A stretch of 64,000 nt of DNA from Chitinophaga horti. GTDB taxonomy: Bacteria > Bacteroidota > Bacteroidia > Chitinophagales > Chitinophagaceae. The position numbers and the translations under genes are program-made. Where the stretch lies: positions 5,084,001-5,148,000 of the forward strand of contig NZ_CP107006.1 of the NCBI RefSeq assembly GCF_022867795.2, given 5' to 3'. Shown here in pieces: positions 8,291-15,083 of the stretch (within the stretch, counting starts at the first letter, position 1; every line of letters starts with the position of its first letter). A model generated the notes under the pieces. It searched no databases. It had not been told where the DNA came from and saw only the letters and a program-made list of their open reading frames with translations.

Positions 8291-9055
8291 TTACAGTTCT
8301 TTGATCTTTATATTCTTTAACCAGATCTCGCTACCGTGATCCTGCAAGGCGATGTGTCCTTTCTTCGCCATGCCGTAACCTTTAGCATCTTTCCACTTAC
8401 CGGTCGCTTTGGCTTTGTTCCAGGCATCACTCCACATTTCTGTTTCGGCTGTTTTTTGCCCGTTCAGCCAATGCTCTACGTGACCGTTGTTCACGATAAT
8501 CTTAGTATGGTTCCATTCGCCGATGGGCTTCGCTGCCATCACTAACGGTGGGTTCATCGCATAGTTCGCACCAGTCTTCTGCCAGTCTTCCAGCTTTTCA
8601 GGGAAGTTATTGTCGTCGATAATCTGGTACTCCGGACCGCTCAGGTACGGCGCATCAAATTCTTCGGTCACCAGGTAAAGGATGCCGCTATTGCCCTGCG
8701 GCGCCAGCTTCCAGTCTGCTGTGAACTCAAAGTTGCCATACTCGCCGGTAGTGATCAGATCACCACGAAGATCGCTTTTATCGGTCGTGCTGCCTTTACA
8801 ATGGAGGATACCGCTATCCGCCGACCAGGTGTTGGAGGTACGGTCTTTGTACACGCGCCAGCCGTCCAGCGAGGTGCCGTTGAACAACAACTTCCAGCCA
8901 TCGGCGGTTTCCTGGCTGCTGAGGGTGTTATCTGCTGCTACAGTCGCAGTGGTATCGTTGGTTGTCACGGTAACGGAGTCTTTTGTATGTTGATTGCCGG
9001 CGTTACCGCATGACATAGCGGCGAGTGCCAGGCTGGCGATCATTAATTTCTGCAT
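8291..9055 (-). CDS. DUF1080 (3-keto-disaccharide hydrolase-type) lipoprotein
   Basis: 254 residues. The signal peptide ends in a lipobox (LAAMSC, Cys16). The mature part is a DUF1080 concanavalin-like domain (DGWKLLFNGTSLDGWRVYKD at 52-71, then GNFEFTADWKLAPQGNSGILY and PEYQIIDDNNFP), closing with GHIALQDHGSEIWLKNIKIKEL. Members bind or cleave glycosides, including 3-keto-glucosides. Its neighbour 12 bases upstream is a Gfo/Idh/MocA oxidoreductase, which fits a keto-sugar pathway in which one enzyme oxidises the sugar and the other breaks the bond; this pairing is inferred. The two probably form one operon. Confidence 0.85.
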   Translation of the reverse strand: MQKLMIASLALAAMSCGNAGNQHTKDSVTVTTNDTTATVAADNTLSSQETADGWKLLFNGTSLDGWRVYKDRTSNTWSADSGILHCKGSTTDKSDLRGDLITTGEYGNFEFTADWKLAPQGNSGILYLVTEEFDAPYLSGPEYQIIDDNNFPEKLEDWQKTGANYAMNPPLVMAAKPIGEWNHTKIIVNNGHVEHWLNGQKTAETEMWSDAWNKAKATGKWKDAKGYGMAKKGHIALQDHGSEIWLKNIKIKEL

Positions 9056-9067
9056 GGAGAATCGGTT

Positions 9068-10453
9068 TTACTTGTTTACGGTTTTCAGGTTTTTCGGGTC
9101 CCAGTGAATGATCTTGTTGGAGAAGTAGCTATCGTTACACAACAGCGCAGGTGCTGCGGCACGGTAACCGAACAAGGCGTCTTCTGCAACTTTACCACCG
9201 GTACGCATGGCGTTAAACAGGTTGTAGAAGTGATCGAAGTGGGCACCTTTGTAACCTTCTTCTGCGGCGTATTCCAGCTTCTCTGGATCGAGCATATGTT
9301 TACGTTCGTATACATACTGTTTGCCGTTTTGCTGGCTTTGTTTGGTTTGCAGCAACGGATCATCTGCAGCAGCATAGTTCTTGTTCCGCAGCAGGGTCAC
9401 TTTATCCCACTCTACGGTCATTGATCCTTCGCTACCCACCATACGCAGGTAGTTGGTGCCACCGGTACCGTCTACGAAGTTTACGCGCAGCGACAGGTTA
9501 AAGGCAGGATGTACATTGGTTTCAGGATAGTCGAACATGCCGAGCATTACATCCGGTACTTCACGCCCATCTTTCCAGTAACGCAGCCCGCCGGTTGCCA
9601 TTACCTTATCCGGACCAATAGAACCAGTTACCAGGTGCAGGCTGGAGAACAGGTGTACGAACAAGTCGCCGGAAACGCCGGTACCATAATCGCGGTAATT
9701 ACGCCAGCGGAAGAAGCGCAGCGGATCGAAAGCACGTTTCTTTGTATTAGAGAGATAAGTATCCCAGCCTACTGTTTTTTCAGATGCATCGGCCGGAATA
9801 GGATACTGCCAGGCACCGAATGGCGACATCCTGGCCCAGAAGCCTTCTGCGTAGTTCAGCTGCCCGATCGCACCGTCCTTCAGCAATTGGCGCGCCTTTT
9901 CGTTACCGAGGGAGCTAACACCCTGGCTACCTACCTGGAACACTACTTTATTTTTATGCTGCGCTTCCACAACTGCCGGACCTTCACTAATGTCATGCAC
10001 CATCGGCTTTTCGCAATACACCGATTTGCCTGCATTCATCGCCGCCACAGAAATGTCTTTATGCCAGTGATCGGGCGTTGCGATAATCACCGCATCAATG
10101 TCTTTACGCTGCAATATTTCGCGGTAGTCGCGGGTGGTGAAGATGTCGCTGCCGTACTTCTTTTTAGCGTCGGCAAGGCGGCCATCGTAGAGGTCACAGG
10201 CGGCTACCAGCTTAACGCCGGGCACCGTGATCGCTGTATTCGCATCTGCCGTCCCCATACCGCCGGCACCGATCAGCGCGATCTGGATATTGTCGTTAGG
10301 ACTGTAATGTCCCTTTTCGCGGGCGAGCTGCACGAGGTTGCGCTGCCTGTCCGCAGCGGTAATAATGTTAGGCAGTAACGTGGCGCCCACCATTCCCTTG
10401 GCTACTTTGGTGATAAAGCCGCGGCGGGACTTTCCTCCGGAGTTCATAGACAT
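9068..10453 (-). CDS. Gfo/Idh/MocA family oxidoreductase with Tat-type signal
   Basis: 461 residues. The N-terminus has a twin-arginine motif (KSRRGFITKVAKG, Arg9-Arg10) before a hydrophobic stretch, so export in folded form is likely. The Rossmann motif IALIGAGGMGTADAN (residues ~57-71) binds NAD(P), and the family signature CEKPMVHDISEGP follows. It is of the type that acts on sugars outside the cytoplasm. It lies 12 bases upstream of the DUF1080 gene on the same strand. A start two codons later (Met3) is equally possible. Confidence 0.88.
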   Translation of the reverse strand: MSMNSGGKSRRGFITKVAKGMVGATLLPNIITAADRQRNLVQLAREKGHYSPNDNIQIALIGAGGMGTADANTAITVPGVKLVAACDLYDGRLADAKKKYGSDIFTTRDYREILQRKDIDAVIIATPDHWHKDISVAAMNAGKSVYCEKPMVHDISEGPAVVEAQHKNKVVFQVGSQGVSSLGNEKARQLLKDGAIGQLNYAEGFWARMSPFGAWQYPIPADASEKTVGWDTYLSNTKKRAFDPLRFFRWRNYRDYGTGVSGDLFVHLFSSLHLVTGSIGPDKVMATGGLRYWKDGREVPDVMLGMFDYPETNVHPAFNLSLRVNFVDGTGGTNYLRMVGSEGSMTVEWDKVTLLRNKNYAAADDPLLQTKQSQQNGKQYVYERKHMLDPEKLEYAAEEGYKGAHFDHFYNLFNAMRTGGKVAEDALFGYRAAAPALLCNDSYFSNKIIHWDPKNLKTVNK

Positions 10454-10558
10454 AATTCGTAAACTTTTGCTGTTAATAATTACATGACGTAGGGTTCAAT
10501 TTACCGCAAACGTTCTGGAAATCATAATTTATTACGTGCGGCGGGCGGGGTTACCCCC

Positions 10559-10592
10559 AAATAAAAAGCCCTGCACCACCAGGTGCAAGGCT
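10559..10592 (-). terminator. terminator of the S41 protease gene
   Basis: An 11-bp stem with one mismatch (10567-10577 / 10582-10592, core TGCACC) is followed on the minus strand by TTTTTATTT. It lies 21 bases past the stop of the protease gene. Confidence 0.75.
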
Positions 10593-10612
10593 TCACTATC
10601 ATTGTATCGATC

Positions 10613-12274
10613 TTATTTCTTTGCTACTACCAGCAAGGCCTGGTACTTCGTTGGCTGCTGTAATACAGACACTGCCTCCAGCACATCATTGTCCCAGGCG
10701 AGCCCTGTTTCGATGCGGCCTTTCTGAAGGTAATGCCGGTTCATTATTTCTTCTTCCAGCAACTGGCGGATCTCTGTTTTATGTTTCAGGAGATCTTGTT
10801 TTTTATCGTGTTTCATTTTGGCCTGCAACGCGTCAAACTCTTTCGATACGGCTTCGTAGTATTGCTCCCTACGGGCAGTTGCGCTAAAGGCCTCCAACGC
10901 TTCTTCACTGCGGGTTTTGTAGCTATAGTCTTTACCATCCAGGTAACGCACGAAGTCGTCAAACTCCGCTTCACTTAACCGGAATTCGCCGATAGCAGGT
11001 GATTTAGGATGCGCGTAAACATACTGTGTTACATAATCGAAAATGTATTGTTTACGCAGCAGCGTGATGGCCACCTGGCTCAATATAGTCGGTTCTGTTT
11101 TATCATCGGGTTCGATACCGCCGCCATCTTTTACCGGGCGGCCGGCTACGGTGGCAAAGCTTTTGCGCAGGCTATCCGGTACTGATTCTGCTTCACCGTC
11201 CTCATTGCGATGCGAGTAGTCGATGGCCTGGATGCAACGGCCGCTGGGCGTGTAATACTTCGCAGTGGTCACTTTCAGCTTAGCATTATAAGGCAGCGGA
11301 CGGGTAGTTTGCACAAGCCCCTTGCCGAAAGAACGCTGACCGATTACCACGCCACGGTCCAGGTCCTGCACAGCGCCGGCCACGATTTCGGCCGCGGAGG
11401 CGGAAGTGCGGCTGGTGAGTACCACGAGCGGCACTTGCACATCTACAGGCTGTTGCAGGGTTTTATATTCGCGGTCCCAGCTTTTTACTTTGCCTTTGGT
11501 GCTGACGATCAGTTTATTTTTATCGATAAAGATGTTGGATACGACTACCGCTTCTTCCAGCAGTCCGCCGGGGTTGCCGCGCAGGTCGAGGATCACACCT
11601 TTGAGCGTCGGATTAGTGGCCTTCAGTTTTTCAAATGCTTCCTGTACGAGGCGGCCGCTGTTTTCGGTAAACTGCGTCATCCTTATATACCCCACATCGT
11701 TCTTCACAATGCCGGAGAAGCTTACCGGCCGCACCGCAATCTCTTCCCGCTGGATCTTTACCGTTTTTTCCGATTTATTGAGCGGGTGACGTACGGTCAT
11801 GGTCATGGGCGTACCAGGTGCGCCTTTCAGTACACGGCTAATGTCTTCCTGCTGCCAGCCTTTCACACTTTTACCATCGAGCGAAAGAATGATGTCGCCC
11901 GCACGGATGCCCGCGCGATGCATGGGGCTTCCTTCGTACACGTCGGTGATAGCGGTGGAGTCGCCACGGGTGAAGATAGATACGCCTACGCCGCCATATT
12001 TGCCGGTAGCCATAAACTTCAGATCGTCCAGGTTGTCTTCGGAAACAAAGTCCGTATAAGGGTCGGTTTCTTCCAACATCGCTTCTATGCCCCTTTGCAT
12101 GAGTTTATCGGCCGGCAGGTCGTCTACGTAGTACGTATTCAGCTCCCGGTAAAAAGCGGCGAAAATATCCAGGTTCTTCGCGATCTGGAAGTATTTATCA
12201 TTGTCAGAGAACGCCGTTATGCCCAGGCTGAGCAGGAGCAGAGATATGGCGATAAGCTTATTACGCTTCCTCAT
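10613..12274 (-). CDS. S41 family C-terminal processing protease (CtpA/Tsp-like)
   Basis: 553 residues. An N-terminal signal or membrane anchor (IAISLLLLSLGITAFS, 8-23) is followed by a PDZ domain (~87-170, GGVGVSIFTRGDSTAITDVYEGS) and the S41 core. The catalytic Ser293 in RTSASAAEIVAGA and Lys318 in RSFGKGLVQT are 25 apart, as in E. coli Tsp (430/455). A helical C-terminal extension (~430-553) resembles that of Bacteroidota CtpA proteins. It trims periplasmic proteins at their C-termini. It lies just downstream of yidD, with 29 bases between. Confidence 0.93.
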   Translation of the reverse strand: MRKRNKLIAISLLLLSLGITAFSDNDKYFQIAKNLDIFAAFYRELNTYYVDDLPADKLMQRGIEAMLEETDPYTDFVSEDNLDDLKFMATGKYGGVGVSIFTRGDSTAITDVYEGSPMHRAGIRAGDIILSLDGKSVKGWQQEDISRVLKGAPGTPMTMTVRHPLNKSEKTVKIQREEIAVRPVSFSGIVKNDVGYIRMTQFTENSGRLVQEAFEKLKATNPTLKGVILDLRGNPGGLLEEAVVVSNIFIDKNKLIVSTKGKVKSWDREYKTLQQPVDVQVPLVVLTSRTSASAAEIVAGAVQDLDRGVVIGQRSFGKGLVQTTRPLPYNAKLKVTTAKYYTPSGRCIQAIDYSHRNEDGEAESVPDSLRKSFATVAGRPVKDGGGIEPDDKTEPTILSQVAITLLRKQYIFDYVTQYVYAHPKSPAIGEFRLSEAEFDDFVRYLDGKDYSYKTRSEEALEAFSATARREQYYEAVSKEFDALQAKMKHDKKQDLLKHKTEIRQLLEEEIMNRHYLQKGRIETGLAWDNDVLEAVSVLQQPTKYQALLVVAKK

Positions 12275-12303
12275 AGGTTCGTTTTATGCTAATTAGTTCA
12301 AAA

Positions 12304-12537
12304 TCAAGGAACGGGATCATAACCGTGGCCACCCCAGGGGTTGCAGGAGATGATGCGGCGGGCGGTGAGATACGATCCTTTCAGTAATCCGTATTTGCGG
12401 AACGCTTCCAGGCCGTATTGGGAGCAAGTTGGCGTGTACCGGCATTTACTACTTCCTAATAACGGGGAAATACACCATTGGTATATTTTGATAAGAAAAA
12501 TAAACGGATAGCTCAGCCAAATCAAAAATCGCCTCAT
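12304..12537 (-). CDS. yidD: YidD membrane protein insertion efficiency factor
   Basis: 77 residues, the usual size. The family signature is complete: IKIYQWCISPLLGSSKCRYTP, CSQYGLEAFRKYG and CNPWGGHGYDPVP at the end. Three cysteines are conserved. It acts at the inner membrane near YidC/Sec, probably through its amphipathic N-terminal helix. It is the third gene of the rpmH-rnpA-yidD order found in most bacteria, although yidC does not follow here. Confidence 0.95.
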   Translation of the reverse strand: MRRFLIWLSYPFIFLIKIYQWCISPLLGSSKCRYTPTCSQYGLEAFRKYGLLKGSYLTARRIISCNPWGGHGYDPVP

Positions 12538-12569
12538 TGAACAGATCGTTTGTTGGTGACAGGTGAAAA

Positions 12570-12965
12570 CTACTTTGTTTCCCCCGATAATTCTTTCTGC
12601 AAACGATTTAAAATTACCGAAAATTTATGGCGCAGGGTGGGGAAGTCGGCTATTTTTTTATCAGTATAGATAAAAAATACGGCCAGTTGCTGGCCTTCGC
12701 CGAGGGCGTCATAGAGTTCCTGCTTTTGCAGGCGCCAGCATTCGCGACCAAGACGTTTAATACGATTACGGTCGGTGGCGTGGGGAAAGTTGCGGCCAGA
12801 CGCAGTGAAGCCTGCCTGTACGGGAAACTTCTCCGTAGGCAGTTTAGCAGGCATGTAGATTACACGGTATGGAAAAACAGAAAACGCTTTTCCGTTTCGA
12901 AAAAGCGTTTCAATCAGTTTCCTGCTCTTTAACCTTTCTTCCTTGTTAAAAGAATAAGTCTTTAT
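12570..12965 (-). CDS. rnpA: ribonuclease P protein component RnpA, non-canonical start
   Basis: Protein subunit of RNase P, which matures tRNA 5' ends. The RNR signature ATDRNRIKRLGREC is intact. The first ATG in frame (12852-12854) gives only 94 residues and would cut off the conserved N-terminal strand and helix. Reading upstream in frame gives KTYSFNKEERLKSRKLIETL then FRNGKAFSVFPYRVIYMP, plainly RnpA, for ~131 residues in total. Between the in-frame TGA behind rpmH and this region there is no ATG, GTG or TTG. The codon in front of KTYSF is ATA (12963-12965), preceded by ATC. I place the start there by homology; AUA or AUC initiation or a base error must be assumed. Confidence 0.8.
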   Translation of the reverse strand: MKTYSFNKEERLKSRKLIETLFRNGKAFSVFPYRVIYMPAKLPTEKFPVQAGFTASGRNFPHATDRNRIKRLGRECWRLQKQELYDALGEGQQLAVFFIYTDKKIADFPTLRHKFSVILNRLQKELSGETK

Positions 12966-12992
12966 GATACAGTAGTATTTATCTCAAATAGA

Positions 12993-13148
12993 TTACTTCA
13001 GCTTGCGCTCGTCAGAAACAGTCAGTTTCTTTCTACCTTTAGCCCTGCGGGAAGCCAATACTTTACGGCCGTTAGCAGTTTCCATTCTCTTTCTGAAACC
13101 GTGAACGCTCTTTCTGCGTCTGTTATGCGGTTGAAAAGTACGTTTCAT
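12993..13148 (-). CDS. rpmH: 50S ribosomal protein L34
   Basis: 52 residues from the ATG at 13146-13148 (MKRTFQPHNRRRKSVHGFRK), the universal L34 start; the longer in-frame extension to 13190 is not part of it. The rest (RMETANGRKVLASRRAKGRKKL) is the strongly basic L34 body, with a short C-terminal tail TVSDERKLK usual in Bacteroidota. First gene of rpmH-rnpA-yidD. Confidence 0.97.
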   Translation of the reverse strand: MKRTFQPHNRRRKSVHGFRKRMETANGRKVLASRRAKGRKKLTVSDERKLK

Positions 13149-13228
13149 CTTGATTTTTTTGTTTTTTCCTGTACTAATTAACCCATCCACCCGGACAGGC
13201 TACTATAACCCCGTTTTAAAACGGAAGG

Positions 13229-13260
13229 CAAAGGTAGCAGAAATTATTCGAAATATCAAA
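13229..13260 (-). promoter_or_regulatory. rpmH promoter
   Basis: On the minus strand, TTTG (complement of 13257-13260), 20 bp, then TACCTTTG (complement of 13229-13236) match the Bacteroidota consensus exactly. Transcription would begin about 75 bases before the rpmH start codon. Confidence 0.75.
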
Positions 13261-13273
13261 GCCCTTTGCCTTA

Positions 13274-13310
13274 AAAAAAGAAAAAAGGGAAACGGACGGG
13301 TCCGTCTCCC
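13274..13310 (-). terminator. terminator at the end of the uppS-bamA-skp operon
   Basis: On the minus strand a 10-bp GC-rich stem with one G-U pair (13287-13310, core ACGGA) is followed by a long T-run (complement of 13274-13286). It lies just past the last OmpH gene and before the rpmH promoter. Confidence 0.85.
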
Positions 13311-13333
13311 TTTTCAATCCTGTGAAGGACCAA

Positions 13334-13849
13334 TTATTTGATACCCAGTTTGGTTTTCACCAGTGCCAGGATGTCGTCGCCGGTTGGGGTAACGAGCAGT
13401 GTGCCCTGGTAAGTGTCAATTACGTAGGTATAACCTTTCTCTTTTGCTACGTCTTCGATTGCTTTTTTAGCTTTATCGATAACGGGTTTCATCAGCTGCG
13501 CCTGTTTAGCTTCGATCTGCTGTGAAGCGCTCTGCTGGAAAGCCTGGATATTACGCTGCATGTCCTGCAGTTGTTTCTGCTTGATTTCGATCATATTCGG
13601 GCTCATGGTACCGTTACCTGCTTTGGCGTCCAGATCTTTAGCCTGGGCCTGCAGCTCGTCCTGCATGGCTTTAAAGTCCCTGTCAAGGGTATCTGCAAAA
13701 GCCTGAATTTTAGTTTGAGCAGTTTTGGCATCTGGCATAGCCTCTACCAATACTTGTGAGTTGATGTGTGCTACTTTAGACTGAGCACTTGCGTTTACGC
13801 TGAACAGACCTGCTACTGCTACGGCCAGGATCACTATGTATTTCTTCAT
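13334..13849 (-). CDS. OmpH/Skp family periplasmic chaperone (copy 3)
   Basis: 171 residues. A signal peptide (MKKYIVILAVAVAGLFSVNASAQ) is followed by the Skp start SKVAHINSQVLVEAMPDAKTA, a long coiled-coil arm (~45-130), and the closing hairpin (EKGYTYVIDTY, then LVTPTGDDILALVKTKLGIK). Skp holds unfolded outer-membrane proteins in the periplasm on their way to BamA. It is the last of three OmpH genes behind bamA and is most similar to the copy 27 bases upstream, suggesting tandem duplication. Confidence 0.92.
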   Translation of the reverse strand: MKKYIVILAVAVAGLFSVNASAQSKVAHINSQVLVEAMPDAKTAQTKIQAFADTLDRDFKAMQDELQAQAKDLDAKAGNGTMSPNMIEIKQKQLQDMQRNIQAFQQSASQQIEAKQAQLMKPVIDKAKKAIEDVAKEKGYTYVIDTYQGTLLVTPTGDDILALVKTKLGIK

Positions 13850-13876
13850 GGTATAAAGTTTATGAGTATAGGGTGA

Positions 13877-14386
13877 TTATTTAATTCCAAGTTTCGTTTT
13901 TACGGTGGCCATCAGGTCATCCGCAGCTGGAGCTACCAGCAAAAGGCCTTCTGAGTTATCGAACACGTAGCCATAACCTTTTTCTTTTGCTACTTCTTCG
14001 ATCGCCTTTTTGGCTTTGTCGAGAACTGGTTTTAATAATTCCTGTTTTTTAGTGTTGATTTTCTGATCGGCGCCTGCGTTGAATTCCTGGATTCTCTGCT
14101 GAGTCGCCTGAATTTCTTTGATCTTCGCCTGCTTCACAGCCTCAGCCAGTTTAGCGCTGGTCGAGTCGAAAAGCTGCATTTGTTTAGTGTACTCATCCAC
14201 CAACGCACGCTGGTCTTTTTCCAGCCCGGCAGCAAATTGTTCCAGTTGCTCCGATGCGGTTTTAGCTTCCGGCATCAGCTGCAGCAACTCCGACGCATTG
14301 ATATGCGCAATTTTGCCTTGCGCCGATGCTTTTACGCTAACCATAGCGGAAAACGCAACGAGAGCAACAATTACGTACTTCTTCAT
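13877..14386 (-). CDS. OmpH/Skp family periplasmic chaperone (copy 2)
   Basis: 169 residues from the ATG at 14384-14386 (MKKYVIVALVAFSAMVSVKASAQ); the GTG three codons upstream is less likely. It shares the OmpH plan: GKIAHINASELLQLMPEAKTA, a coiled-coil arm, then EVAKEKGYGYVFDNSEG and a C-terminus ending in VKTKLGIK, the same last eight residues as copy 3. Role as for Skp: carrying outer-membrane proteins to the Bam machine. Confidence 0.92.
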   Translation of the reverse strand: MKKYVIVALVAFSAMVSVKASAQGKIAHINASELLQLMPEAKTASEQLEQFAAGLEKDQRALVDEYTKQMQLFDSTSAKLAEAVKQAKIKEIQATQQRIQEFNAGADQKINTKKQELLKPVLDKAKKAIEEVAKEKGYGYVFDNSEGLLLVAPAADDLMATVKTKLGIK

Positions 14387-14432
14387 GATGTTCACTTAAG
14401 TTGTTGTTTTAGATAAAAATTGGTTTATAAGG

Positions 14433-14948
14433 CTACTTTTTAACGCCGAGGGCTTTCAATATATCCTCACTTTTGTCCAGTTTCGGATCGGAGAAGATTA
14501 CGGTAATACCACCAGATTTGTCCAGTACAAAGTCGTACATACGGCTGGCAGCCATTTTTTGTACAGCGTTGTAAATACGGTCCTGGATCGGCTTTACCAG
14601 CTCTTCACGCTTTTTAAAGAGGTCGCCCTCATAACCGAAACGTTTCTTCTGCAGTTCCTTCGCGTCTTTCTCCCGGGCCACTATTTCATCTTCCCTTTTG
14701 CGTTTCAGCTCCTCTGTCAGCATCACCTGCTCGGCCTGGTAAGATTTGTACATCTTATCTACCTCCTGGAATTTCGCATCGATCTCCTTTTGCCATTGGT
14801 CTGCAACGGCATCCAGTTTAGTTTGCGCTTCCTTGTAATCAGGTACGCTTTCGAGGATATATTTTGTATCGATCACACAGTAACGCTGCGCCTGCGCCGC
14901 TATTACAGTGGTCATTAATATAGCTGCTGTGATAAAGAGTTTTTTCAT
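14433..14948 (-). CDS. OmpH/Skp family periplasmic chaperone (copy 1)
   Basis: 171 residues from MKKLFITAAILMTTVIAAQAQ (ATG 14946-14948); an earlier ATG at 14984 adds 12 residues that do not look like a signal peptide. The Skp start RYCVIDTKYILESVPDYKEA is followed by a strongly charged coiled coil (EELKRKREDEIVAREKDAKE) and DFVLDKSGGITVIFSDPKLDKS. It is the most divergent of the three copies and lies directly behind bamA, so it is the likely ancestral Skp position. Confidence 0.9.
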   Translation of the reverse strand: MKKLFITAAILMTTVIAAQAQRYCVIDTKYILESVPDYKEAQTKLDAVADQWQKEIDAKFQEVDKMYKSYQAEQVMLTEELKRKREDEIVAREKDAKELQKKRFGYEGDLFKKREELVKPIQDRIYNAVQKMAASRMYDFVLDKSGGITVIFSDPKLDKSEDILKALGVKK

Positions 14949-15083
14949 TTTATGCGATTTGTGGGTCGAAATTGCAAATACCATGCCCTAAGCCGATTGT
15001 CCTCCATTCTCTACACCAATGGCCCGGATTCGCAATATATAATAATTTGAAAAATTCAGCATTCCCTTTTTCGTCCATCTCTG

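Noticed and set aside
11210..12292. 360-codon open frame opposite the S41 protease
   Set aside because: Antisense shadow of a protein with intact catalytic motifs.
13149..13190. Longer N-terminus for L34
   Set aside because: The 14 extra residues do not belong to L34, and the start MKRTFQP is universal.
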